40,395 nt of DNA from IMG/VR virus record IMGVR_UViG_3300005295_000594, positions 1 to 40,395 of that record. One strand, given 5' to 3'. Both the position numbers and the translations under genes were made by a program. Below the pieces are notes generated by a model, which made no database searches, was not told the DNA's origin, and worked only from the letters and a program-made list of their open reading frames with translations. Position 1 is the first letter of the stretch. Each line of letters begins with the position of its first letter. The DNA is from a virus. Of the stretch, positions 7,874 through 15,435 are shown in pieces.

Positions 7874-7893
7874 AGTGACCACGTAAGGTCACT
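7874..7893. promoter_or_regulatory. Palindromic operator AGTGACC-N6-GGTCACT
   Basis: Perfect 7-base arms at 7874-7880 and 7887-7893 around ACGTAA, in the XRE/csrA divergent gap and directly upstream of the predicted csrA -35 box. It is centred about 45 bases before the expected csrA transcription start. That is close to the position of the Mor dyad in Mu Pm, so either Mor or the neighbouring XRE protein could be the ligand. Confidence 0.6.
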
Positions 7894-7894
7894 A

Positions 7895-7922
7895 TTGACC
7901 TTCCAGGGTAATAGCTTAAACT
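7895..7922 (+). promoter_or_regulatory. Predicted csrA promoter
   Basis: TTGACC at 7895-7900 and TAAACT at 7917-7922 with a 16-base spacer, giving a start near 7929 and a leader of about 50 bases before csrA. The leader holds a small hairpin GCACA-CGT-TGTGC at about 7940-7952. The operator palindrome abuts the -35 box. Confidence 0.55.
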
Positions 7923-7980
7923 TTATCAGTAGCATGGCAGCACACGTTGTGCGACACATCACAATGGAAGGAGAGAAGAA

Positions 7981-8166
7981 ATGCTCATCCTGACTAGGCG
8001 GGCGGGTGAGGCCCTGATGATCGGCGACGACGTCAAGGTCGCGGTACTAGGGGTCAAAGGCAACCACGTGCGTATCGGCATTCATGCGCCAAAAAGCGTG
8101 CCAGTGCACCGCGAGGAAATCTACGAAGCGATCCATGGCGAACATAAATCGGTGAACTCAGGGTGA
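7981..8166 (+). CDS. csrA: CsrA-family RNA-binding regulator encoded by the prophage
   Basis: A 61-residue, full-length CsrA/RsmA homolog, a dimeric RNA-binding protein that recognises GGA in hairpin loops and usually blocks translation. The key RNA-contact residues are conserved: Leu4 and Arg6 in [10 protein letters not shown] and Arg44 in [10 protein letters not shown]. The beta strands [17 protein letters not shown] are intact. The Shine-Dalgarno sequence GGAAGGAGAG is very strong and itself contains overlapping ANGGA motifs at 7964-7968 and 7968-7972, suggesting self-repression. CsrA is normally a host chromosomal gene. Here it sits between mor and the cargo genes, divergent from an XRE regulator, so it may adjust host or phage mRNA during lysogeny or the middle phase. 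Confidence 0.95.
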   Translation: MLILTRRAGEALMIGDDVKVAVLGVKGNHVRIGIHAPKSVPVHREEIYEAIHGEHKSVNSG

Positions 8167-8255
8167 AGAGCCTGCCGATAGCGTGGGCTTGACTTTTAAT
8201 GTTGAACCTGATTACGTAATGGCTATTAGAAAAAGGAAGCTAGGGAGTGGGTCTA

Positions 8256-8408
8256 GTGGTCGCACGCATCGTTATTAAGCGAAGCGTCATTCTTGAATTC
8301 GCGTTCGGCCGTGGCATTAGGGCTGAAAACGAGCTGCTAAGTAAGGATTGCTGCGCCGCAATACGTGGCTGCATCGGTTCGCAGGCGCTAAATTCGCATG
8401 CCGTTTAG
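8256..8408 (+). CDS. Possible small protein after csrA (uncertain)
   Basis: A GTG-started reading frame of 50 codons with a purine-rich GGGAGTGGG just upstream. The product would have four cysteines (KDCCAAIRGC) and an IKRSVILEFAFGRG segment. It overlaps the start of the following lipoprotein gene by 11 bases. No family was recognised and the call rests only on the open frame and a plausible ribosome-binding site. If it is not real, 8167-8397 is simply a 230-base non-coding spacer. Confidence 0.25.
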   Translation: MVARIVIKRSVILEFAFGRGIRAENELLSKDCCAAIRGCIGSQALNSHAV

Positions 8409-8949
8409 CCACCTGCCTCAGAAGAATTTACGCCGCGATGTAAGTCATCGTGTTCGCGTCATACCTGCATTAATCGCAATTTCCTTGCTGCTGATATCGG
8501 GATGCGGCCATTACTTCAACCCTTTTGCTGTTCTAGTTGTAAGCCCGAAGGACTCTGCGGAAAGCAGTGCAGTACAGGCAACCCTGGCAGAGTTTGCGAA
8601 GCACAGGAATTTAAGGCGAACACCCTCATACCAATCTTCAAGTGATTCGCCGGAATTAAAGCAAGAAAAAGAACGCACGATTTATTATATATCGGACCGC
8701 GGATTTTATTTTGCGGTCTATGCGGCTCCCCCGGAATGCATAGCGATCCAATTCATAGAGCGTGCGCGGGATTGGACACCTCAATCGCTCGCTAGTCTGG
8801 AAGAGCTGCGCGGAACGGTCATGAAGATTTCCGGGGATCGAGTCCGTTTAGCGAGTGCTCCTAGCGAGTGGAAGACTGTTAAAGCGAAGCTGGGAGCATA
8901 TTGCACGAACAAGGAGTCACTGGACCCAAAAAGAGAGGACAAGACATGA
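8398..8949 (+). CDS. Predicted outer- or inner-membrane lipoprotein of unknown function
   Basis: A 183-residue protein with a basic N-terminus, a hydrophobic stretch VIPALIAISLLL and the lipobox LISGC with acceptor Cys36. The signal is therefore a type II signal peptide and the mature protein is a lipoprotein of about 148 residues. The n-region is unusually long (about 20 residues), but no better start is visible. The mature part has a central TIYYISDRGFYFAVYA strand pair and no recognised domain. Its last bases form an ATGA overlap with the next gene, so both are made together. It begins the exported-protein cargo cluster. Confidence 0.75.
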   Translation: MPFSHLPQKNLRRDVSHRVRVIPALIAISLLLISGCGHYFNPFAVLVVSPKDSAESSAVQATLAEFAKHRNLRRTPSYQSSSDSPELKQEKERTIYYISDRGFYFAVYAAPPECIAIQFIERARDWTPQSLASLEELRGTVMKISGDRVRLASAPSEWKTVKAKLGAYCTNKESLDPKREDKT

Positions 8950-10022
8950 AGCGTAGTCAGATCATCGCTGTTGGCGTTGCCTTTATTGTTACCCTGCTAG
9001 TGGTTTTCCAACAATACAAATCAAAGTCTTCGCGAAAAGACCAGCCATCGACTGCCGCAATTCAGATCAACTCCATCTCTGCATCTGAAGCATCAGGGGC
9101 AAAGGACATACTTACCGAGATTCAAGGTCTGAAAATACCGCCGGCTGCCGCTAAACAAATGGTTGCTGCATATTTCGAGTGGAAAGTGGCCCCTCAGTCA
9201 TCCATATACCCCTACTGGCAGTCACCCGCAGTTCGCGACGCCCGTAATCGCATCACAAGATACCAAATCGACGAGGCAAAACGACAAGCGCTCATTGCAG
9301 CATTTGGGCAATCCGTTTCTGATGATCCAGACTTCGCCTCTATCTTTCAACCTTACCGCGATAAGTACCCTTTTCTCTCAACAGCGAAACAGTTGGAGAT
9401 AGAGCGGCTCTCCTTAGAAGTCGATCGATCTCTGCTTAATTCAGGCAGCACGCCCATCCAAGCACAAAGCATTCTCACAAAAGCTCGACAGGTATTCACG
9501 GCAGCGCTTGAGACTCTCTTGACTAAAGAGGAGTTCGCCCAATATCAACTCCGAGAGTCGCCCGCTGCAAAAATGCTCGCAAACAGCGGCTTTAATTTCA
9601 ATCAGAACGAATTTGATGCGATTTATCCCACGATCCCTAATGACGACGGACCGATAGGATTAAGACGTCTTGATGCGGAAACCATGGAGCGCGCTCGTGG
9701 CGTGCTGGGCGAAGAAAGGTTTATTGAATATCGAAAAGATCAAGATCCAATGTTTCATCTGCTCAGCACAATTGTCGTCGCGCATGGGCCCGCCAACGCT
9801 GACATAAACGCAGCCTATAACGCGGTTTATCAGAACCAGCAAGAAGAGCGAGAACTTGGGCACGCTGGTCCGGCGCCAAGTTTTAATGGGTATGAAAAGA
9901 AAGAGCAGTTAAAAGCCGACCTGAAAACAAAATTAACAACACTAATCGGCAATGATGCTACAGATATCTTCCTGCGCAGCATGGAAGCTAATAGTGGCCT
10001 GATGAAAACGAAATTATTCTAA
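8946..10022 (+). CDS. Membrane-anchored periplasmic protein of unknown function
   Basis: A 358-residue protein begun at the ATG overlapping the lipoprotein stop, with GAGAGGA upstream. Residues 6-22 (IIAVGVAFIVTLLVVFQ) form one N-terminal membrane anchor or uncleaved signal. The remainder is helical and charged. Repeated phrases such as LTKEEFAQYQLRESPAAKML and LGEERFIEYRKDQDP resemble a family of uncharacterised bacterial exported proteins in which 'EYRRxQDP'-type helices recur. No enzyme motif was seen. Being coupled to a lipoprotein and followed by two secreted proteins suggests a shared envelope function. Confidence 0.75.
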   Translation: MKRSQIIAVGVAFIVTLLVVFQQYKSKSSRKDQPSTAAIQINSISASEASGAKDILTEIQGLKIPPAAAKQMVAAYFEWKVAPQSSIYPYWQSPAVRDARNRITRYQIDEAKRQALIAAFGQSVSDDPDFASIFQPYRDKYPFLSTAKQLEIERLSLEVDRSLLNSGSTPIQAQSILTKARQVFTAALETLLTKEEFAQYQLRESPAAKMLANSGFNFNQNEFDAIYPTIPNDDGPIGLRRLDAETMERARGVLGEERFIEYRKDQDPMFHLLSTIVVAHGPANADINAAYNAVYQNQQEERELGHAGPAPSFNGYEKKEQLKADLKTKLTTLIGNDATDIFLRSMEANSGLMKTKLF

Positions 10023-10057
10023 CTATCCGCGAACGTTCAAATTTTGGGAGCATAAAA

Positions 10058-11437
10058 GTGAAATCATATCTGCGCGGTCTAGGATTATTATTTTTACTGA
10101 TCTCGTCTTTCGCCCAAGCCAGCGGTTTTGACGGCAGATATAGCGTGCGGACCGGTGATCTCAATAGCGATGGGCGCACCGATATTTATCTGCGATATAT
10201 GCCTCGAGTTGTGTTGATTCCTGTTGGCAACACTCAAGCACCAATACCGATCCCGTCAGATGTCGGTGAGTTTGTCTTGCAGCAAAACAGTTCGGGCGAT
10301 TTCACTTTACTTACCTCGCTTACATCAACGCAGAAGAATACGGTAAATCAATGGGCAACCCAAGCAGCTATCAGTATCCTTACAAAGGACTACAATCTCG
10401 ATAATGTAGTCGATATCCTATTAAAAGGAATTGGAGCGGTTATTTCCGGGGCGCATAACGTTATCGTCTATGCATCATCGACGAAGGGCGCACCACCGTC
10501 AGTTGTAGCGAATGTAAACGCTTCATTGACTCAGTTTATTACCGATGTCGGCGGGTTTTCCGATAATCCCAACTACTTCGCAAGTGGCGTTTCCGTTCAG
10601 TGTCAGTGGGTATATATCTACACGCTGCACTATGATCCCGAGATTGGCTATTACTATACGTCTGATCCATATTTGATCTGCCAATTTGTGTTTGACCCGG
10701 GTAGCTTCAGCATTCCTGCCATCAATTTTTTGAACCGTTTCGTGCCGGCGGCAAATGCTGGGGAAATCATCGCTCAGAGTAGCGATGCAACTTCCATGTC
10801 ACAAATTCTTCAACAAATCTTTGGCACCCCGTTCTTTAAAGGAACATTGGAGTTCGGCGGTACCGGTGATGCGGAAGGGTGCCAGGTAATCCCGCCGCAA
10901 GCGATTGATGCTTGCCTTAAATACGAAAGGCTCGCGCGCCTAGTTGACGTTTTGGCAGATCTATCAATACAGTCATTGGCCACCTCTCCATGCTCTGATG
11001 GCGAGACTCACCATTATGATTTGAACCCTTCCAATACGTTTTCGATTTGCCCAACCAATGGAAATCACTGCTCGACATCCAATGTCTATTGGGAACAACT
11101 AACACATCCAGCCCCTGGTTATTTCTATAACAACACTCCAATTTACAATGGCCAACCAGGTACTGCTTGGACGCAGCCAATCGTCTTTCATGTCAACAAG
11201 CCGATTCTCTGGCATCAGAATGAAACACTTCCGGGCCATGTATTCGACCCTGGAACTGTTACTCGACAAACGATTATCAGTGGAAATTCAATATTCATAA
11301 CCACGGTCGGTACAGGCACTGGCAAGTGCAAAACATTTAATGAAATTATTGGCCCTGCATTGTTTCGATCTCTTGATGCGCAGATCGCGAATCACGTAAA
11401 TTTTGGCATAACTGCAAGCCATGACCCGATTCCATGA
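10058..11437 (+). CDS. Large secreted protein with FG-GAP-like calcium motif
   Basis: A 459-residue protein from a GTG start with GGGAG seven bases upstream. A classical signal peptide (LGLLFLLISSFAQA) is probably cleaved after residue 21. A DLNSDGRTDIYL motif at 34-45 and a second DYNLDNVVDILL around 115 are calcium-binding, FG-GAP/VCBS-like loops. The rest is aromatic and has several cysteines, and no catalytic domain was recognised. Base composition is lower in GC than the phage core: in sampled 60-base lines 43% here against 58% in the sheath gene. This is consistent with separate acquisition. It is probably periplasmic or extracellular. Confidence 0.78.
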   Translation: MKSYLRGLGLLFLLISSFAQASGFDGRYSVRTGDLNSDGRTDIYLRYMPRVVLIPVGNTQAPIPIPSDVGEFVLQQNSSGDFTLLTSLTSTQKNTVNQWATQAAISILTKDYNLDNVVDILLKGIGAVISGAHNVIVYASSTKGAPPSVVANVNASLTQFITDVGGFSDNPNYFASGVSVQCQWVYIYTLHYDPEIGYYYTSDPYLICQFVFDPGSFSIPAINFLNRFVPAANAGEIIAQSSDATSMSQILQQIFGTPFFKGTLEFGGTGDAEGCQVIPPQAIDACLKYERLARLVDVLADLSIQSLATSPCSDGETHHYDLNPSNTFSICPTNGNHCSTSNVYWEQLTHPAPGYFYNNTPIYNGQPGTAWTQPIVFHVNKPILWHQNETLPGHVFDPGTVTRQTIISGNSIFITTVGTGTGKCKTFNEIIGPALFRSLDAQIANHVNFGITASHDPIP

Positions 11438-11490
11438 CCGAGTTTATTGTTTATCTAAAAACCTGATGAGCTAAATGGAGGAGAATGAAA

Positions 11491-11871
11491 ATGAAAAAAG
11501 TATCTTTACGAGTGAGTTCGATGGCGGCTGCGGCGCTGATAGTTGGTCTGTTTTGCTCAAACCCTGCTTTTGCAGTAGGCGTTTGGGATGACAACGTAAC
11601 GCTTCTGGGGGTGAGTCCCAATGGAGAATGGTCAACAGGAGACGATGTGCGAATCAAAAAGGCTGCCGGTGGTTCCGGGTGTACGGTGGTGAAATTTCGT
11701 CCTGGCTACGGGAGTATTCCGGCAACCAGTGTCGGCATTGATGTAAGAAACCGCATCTACGCTACAGCCCTTGCGGCTTATATAGCCGCCAAACCCGTGT
11801 CTATTTGGGTTTATGACATCCCTAATTGCTATGGGGTGGCGTTGATATTTACTAATAGCAGTGGGTTCTAG
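11491..11871 (+). CDS. Small secreted protein of unknown function
   Basis: A 126-residue protein. I chose the second of two nearby ATG codons because GGAGGAG lies 7 bases before it, whereas the first ATG (11485) is only 1 base from that site. The signal peptide ends in SNPAFA, leaving a mature protein of about 98 residues with two cysteines (SGCTVVKF and IPNCYGVALIF) that could form a disulfide. The C-terminal half (IYATALAAYIAAKPVSIWVY) resembles small exported proteins whose family I cannot name. It is the last gene before a strong terminator and probably belongs with the three preceding exported genes. Confidence 0.75.
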   Translation: MKKVSLRVSSMAAAALIVGLFCSNPAFAVGVWDDNVTLLGVSPNGEWSTGDDVRIKKAAGGSGCTVVKFRPGYGSIPATSVGIDVRNRIYATALAAYIAAKPVSIWVYDIPNCYGVALIFTNSSGF

Positions 11872-11915
11872 CTCGTTTGAAGAGCGCTATTCTTTTTTGA
11901 AGTAATTCATGATGC

Positions 11916-11945
11916 ATAAAGCCGGCGCCCGTGCGCCGGCTTTAT
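11916..11945. terminator. Strong intrinsic terminator, probably bidirectional
   Basis: A 13-base perfect stem (ATAAAGCCGGCGC and complement) with the 4-base loop CCGT, followed by TGTTTT on the plus strand. The symmetric A/T flanks also give a U-tract on the minus strand. It ends the exported-protein cluster and faces the convergent oxygenase gene. Confidence 0.88.
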
Positions 11946-11996
11946 TGTTTTCGATGAACCTCGAAAGGAGAAGAAGTGCTGTGGCAATGCTCTGCG

Positions 11997-12806
11997 TTAT
12001 TCACGCTTATCCGTCTTGGGCTGTTGCGCGTCATCCATTCTGTAAACCCTTTCAGAAGTCGTAACATCAGACCGCAGCCGCACAATTTCAGCCACTCTTG
12101 GATCGTCCTTCTGAGATTCTCGCGGGGCAAACAACGCTCTGTTTCGCTGATTCGCGTCCTTTTCCGGATCACACAGGTAGTAGATCGCCAAGCTCTTGCG
12201 ATAGATGCCCTCGGGCTGCGTCAGAGGCCGGCTCAGTCCATGCCAGGAATTCTGCATGGTGTTGAACAATATCGCACGATTGAATTTTGGCTCGATTTCA
12301 CTGACCAGCTGACCCAGGTGGTTGGTTTTCTCGTCGTGCGCCCACAGCCCAAGATGTCCGCCATACTCGGCGCGCATTTCAGGAGACAGATAAATGATCA
12401 GATTCAGCATGCGCTGCAACCGCAGCTTTGGATGAATCGAGTAATCCAGGTGGGGGTTAAGATTGCCGCCGGGTCCGTGTATGTGCCACCCGCCGCCATG
12501 CAGGCCGTGATCGATGTATATCTTCTTACCCAATGCCTCTTCAATAACACCCACCACAGCAGGCGACTGCAACAAGGCGAGCACCTGATACGTCAACGGA
12601 GGATATGCGTTCCAATCGTTGAGCGCCTTCTTGTCCTCGATCGGATTTTTATATGTGAACCATCTCGGCGAATCGTAGCTCAAGAACTCCTGGCTCAGCT
12701 GCGCAGCGACCTCGGGATCGAAAAAATCGTCGATTACACAGTGATCGAACGGTGTGTTTCCGATAAAAGAATTCAATGCTCTCTTGAGCGATTCTATCGC
12801 AATCAT
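11997..12806 (-). CDS. Fe(II)/2-oxoglutarate-dependent oxygenase
   Basis: A 269-residue dioxygenase of the prolyl-4-hydroxylase-like 2OG superfamily, which couples 2-oxoglutarate decarboxylation to hydroxylation of an unknown substrate. The iron ligands are His119 and Asp121 in NPHLDYSIHP and His189 in NSWHGLSRPL, and Arg203 in YRKSLAIYYL would bind 2-oxoglutarate. I set the start at the ATG preceded by GAGGA. A TTG 48 bases upstream would add 16 residues. It lies 98 bases downstream of the glycosyltransferase on the same strand, and the two look like one operon. The pairing suggests modification of a glycan or glycan precursor, though protein hydroxylation cannot be excluded. Confidence 0.88.
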   Translation of the reverse strand: MIAIESLKRALNSFIGNTPFDHCVIDDFFDPEVAAQLSQEFLSYDSPRWFTYKNPIEDKKALNDWNAYPPLTYQVLALLQSPAVVGVIEEALGKKIYIDHGLHGGGWHIHGPGGNLNPHLDYSIHPKLRLQRMLNLIIYLSPEMRAEYGGHLGLWAHDEKTNHLGQLVSEIEPKFNRAILFNTMQNSWHGLSRPLTQPEGIYRKSLAIYYLCDPEKDANQRNRALFAPRESQKDDPRVAEIVRLRSDVTTSERVYRMDDAQQPKTDKRE

Positions 12807-12904
12807 ACGATCCTCGAGGTTGTAGTCAGTGGGCTCAAATGCAAAATCCTGCAATCGTCGTTCTTTAGAAAATTATAAGCGAAAATGCCGGTATTTTTTA
12901 AGAA

Positions 12905-14080
12905 CTATTGCAGGTGCCGCTCCGCATGCCGCTGCAGTGTCTTTTGCATGTTCTTTTCCAGCTGCAGGGAGGCTTTTCCCCAGGTCCAACATTCCAGCGC
13001 CCGCTGCCGGCCACGCGTACTCATGTCCGCCCACAAAGCCTGATCCTCAATAAGTCGCTTGATCGCCTGACCGAACTCACGCGGATCGCGCTCGGTCAGC
13101 AAGCCGGTTTGGTTGTGAAGTACCGTTTCGCGCACACCGGCTTCGGCAATGCCTACCACCGGAGTACCACAGGCCATTGACTCCAACGCAACCAAGCCAA
13201 GAGGTTCGAGCAAGGTGGGAGTTACGGTCAGAATGGCCTGGTTATAAGCGCTGGCTAAGGCATCGTCCGTCACCAAACGATCAAACGAAACCGAAACGTC
13301 AAGTTTCTCCGCCAGCCGCACCAAGTGCGATTGATACTCCGCCGCGCCGTATGCGAAGTTGTAAATAAACTTGATGGGAAGTCGCTGACTTAAAGTTCCA
13401 ACGCTCTTGATCACGAAATCCTGACCCTTTGCGGCATTGAGCGCGCCGACGCACAACAGTACGGGTTCCCGCTGCAGACCAAGCGGACGAAAGTGCTCCG
13501 TATCGACCCCCAGATAATTCAGGCGCGGGTAGATGCCGTAATTGCGATAAAGGTTCTCGCGCGAATACAGCGAACTGGTGCAGATCAATGTCGCACTGAC
13601 TGCGTTAGCGCGATCAATCGACATAGCCCGATGCAGCATCAATTTTTTCAAGCAAGCCAGACGGCCATCCTGCGCGTGCCCTCTGTAATGTGGTTCCATT
13701 ATTTTGGCCGAGGGCTCATGGCAGAAATAAAGAGAAGGGATGCGCAAGTGGCGCAGCAAGAATGGGCTGTTCGACACCTTGCATTGCATTACCAGAGCGA
13801 GATCGTAACCTCCGTCATTGATTAGCTTTGCAGTTTCTTGCGAGGCCTTTCGTACGCGGGAAAGTGAAACTAATCGACCGATGCCGCTGGCACCGGCAGT
13901 TTCGCCTCCTTCCACGAAGATCGTATTTCGAATCAGCGGCCGCAGATCCATGAAGTCTTCGGCCTTCGTATCGTACAGATACAGATCGACCTGATGGTTT
14001 TTTGCAAGGTATTTTACGAACTCGAACGCTGTTCGCTTGGCACCGCCTGAAGGCAGATTGTGGAAAAAGGCGATACGCAT
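12905..14080 (-). CDS. GT4-family glycosyltransferase (GT-B fold)
   Basis: A 391-residue retaining glycosyltransferase. The N-terminal Rossmann half opens with MRIAFFHNLPSGGAKRTAFE, where the GGA..R loop is typical for acceptor binding. The C-terminal half has VGALNAAKGQDFVIKS and the EX7E donor-binding motif with Glu292 and Glu300 (LEPLGLVALESMACGTPVVG). It would move a nucleotide-activated sugar to lipopolysaccharide or another glycan, probably at the cytoplasmic face. It heads the minus-strand cargo operon with the oxygenase and is divergent from a WbuC-like cupin, a protein common in O-antigen loci. A surface-altering lysogenic-conversion role is inferred. Confidence 0.92.
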   Translation of the reverse strand: MRIAFFHNLPSGGAKRTAFEFVKYLAKNHQVDLYLYDTKAEDFMDLRPLIRNTIFVEGGETAGASGIGRLVSLSRVRKASQETAKLINDGGYDLALVMQCKVSNSPFLLRHLRIPSLYFCHEPSAKIMEPHYRGHAQDGRLACLKKLMLHRAMSIDRANAVSATLICTSSLYSRENLYRNYGIYPRLNYLGVDTEHFRPLGLQREPVLLCVGALNAAKGQDFVIKSVGTLSQRLPIKFIYNFAYGAAEYQSHLVRLAEKLDVSVSFDRLVTDDALASAYNQAILTVTPTLLEPLGLVALESMACGTPVVGIAEAGVRETVLHNQTGLLTERDPREFGQAIKRLIEDQALWADMSTRGRQRALECWTWGKASLQLEKNMQKTLQRHAERHLQ

Positions 14081-14289
14081 ATGGCTGTTAGATTTTTTAC
14101 GAGTAACCGTTCTCGACCATTTACTTTGCTATTGTATCATTGGAGCTTGGGCTGGGCGGGAACAGCGGAACTGTCACTACACGATTTCGATAATCTCAAG
14201 CCTTACAGTTGCGATTGAAGTAAGGCATCTCTTTTCGATCCAGCACGCCACCAAGCGCTAATAGAGGCACTGCGGCAGGAGTTCACTGC

Positions 14290-14748
14290 ATGAAAGTTTT
14301 CTCGCAAGCACTACTCGATGACATAGCTGTCAAGGCTACGGCAAGTCCGCGTCAACGCGCGCATCAAAACATGCACAGCTCTACCTCGGATCTCGTGCAA
14401 CGGTTTTTTGTCGCTGCCAATCGGAGTACCTATTTCCGCCCGCATCGCCACCACACGAAATCCGAGATGGCGCTAGTGCTGCGCGGTACTTTTGATGTCA
14501 TCACCTTCGATGACGCCGGGACGATCGCGGCGCGTTACGTGATTGGGGAGGGGACACCGAATTTCGGTTATGAAATGCCTCAATTGACTTGGCACGCTCT
14601 CATCGCGCACGAGGATGGAGCTGCTTTTGTCGAAGTTAAGGAAGGTCCTTACGATCCAGCGACGGCCACGGAGTTCGCCCCCTGGGCGCCGGCTGAAGAC
14701 GATGTATCCGCCGCGCAATTCCTGGAGCGCTTGCGGGTCGGCAATTGA
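14290..14748 (+). CDS. WbuC-like cupin-fold protein
   Basis: A 152-residue cupin similar to WbuC, a small putative metalloprotein common in O-antigen clusters. Conserved phrases are ASPRQRAHQNMH, the metal-binding strand YFRPHRHHTKSEMALVLRG (His52, His54, Glu59) and the second histidine strand LTWHALIAHEDG (His102). The C-terminal signature EVKEGPYDPATATEFAPWAP also fits the family. AGGAG lies well placed before the ATG. The gene points away from the glycosyltransferase/oxygenase pair, with about 210 bases between them for both promoters. The chemistry of WbuC is not established, and a role in sugar tailoring is inferred from its usual neighbours. Confidence 0.88.
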   Translation: MKVFSQALLDDIAVKATASPRQRAHQNMHSSTSDLVQRFFVAANRSTYFRPHRHHTKSEMALVLRGTFDVITFDDAGTIAARYVIGEGTPNFGYEMPQLTWHALIAHEDGAAFVEVKEGPYDPATATEFAPWAPAEDDVSAAQFLERLRVGN

Positions 14749-14889
14749 CTCCATTTGAAGGTTCGCGGTCTCTGATAGGTCCGATAATTTCCGCCGCGAT
14801 CAGCGCCCTTTATTTTGACCGACCTCGCCCTCCTTTAGTCAATCAATATTAACGGGCATTAGCAGACCATTCCGAGTCGCATCTTTACG

Positions 14890-15432
14890 ATGCGAAGCGT
14901 GAATACAACGTGTGTTTGTCCTCCCGGAATTGATGTCAGTCAGCTGCGCGAGTACGTCGTGCGGCCGGCTCTACAGCGTATCGAGCCGATCATTCCTTGG
15001 TCGCGAGCAGCCGAAAACCTCGTGATTGGTACAGGTCTCCACGAGTCTCGGATGCGATACGTGGATCAACTTACTGTCGGTCCAGGGCCGGCTTACGGCT
15101 TCTGGCAAATGGAGCGGCTCACCTACGAAGACCTTTGGAAGACGTACGTGCCCGTCATAGAAGGGCTCAAAACAAAACTGCTCGATCTTGCCGGTTTCGA
15201 TGAATTGGCTTTTCCGCCAGTCACGGAGCTTCATGGCAATTTGTTCTTCGCGAGCACCATGTGTCGAGTGTTCTACCGCAGGATTTCCGCGGCGCTCCCC
15301 GCAGCAGACGATGCATTAGCGCAGGCTAAGTACTGGAAGCGTTATTACAACACATACGTAGGCAAGGGCACCGTGGAACAGGCTCTACCGGCATTTGAGA
15401 TCGCGTGCGCCGTAACAGGCAGGGAAAGCTAA
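14890..15432 (+). CDS. Phage lysozyme-like endolysin
   Basis: A 180-residue protein with a lysozyme/transglycosylase-like core. IGTGLHESRMRYVDQL supplies a likely catalytic Glu in the HES motif, and GPAYGFWQMERLTYEDLW matches the GxxGxxQ-type substrate strand of lytic transglycosylases. The C-terminal YWKRYYNTYVGKGTVEQAL is typical of phage versions. There is no signal peptide, so release would depend on the holin encoded next. The start is uncertain because no good Shine-Dalgarno sequence precedes it. It is first in the late operon, where Mu has its endolysin gene. Confidence 0.82.
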   Translation: MRSVNTTCVCPPGIDVSQLREYVVRPALQRIEPIIPWSRAAENLVIGTGLHESRMRYVDQLTVGPGPAYGFWQMERLTYEDLWKTYVPVIEGLKTKLLDLAGFDELAFPPVTELHGNLFFASTMCRVFYRRISAALPAADDALAQAKYWKRYYNTYVGKGTVEQALPAFEIACAVTGRES

Positions 15433-15435
15433 CGA

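Noticed and set aside
8219-8278. 19-codon ATG frame after csrA
   Set aside because: Very short, no clear ribosome-binding site, and overlaps a slightly better candidate frame at 8256.
11976-12878. 300-codon plus-strand open frame opposite the oxygenase gene
   Set aside because: It is the antisense shadow of a minus-strand gene with clear iron-ligand motifs, and its own translation shows no family features.
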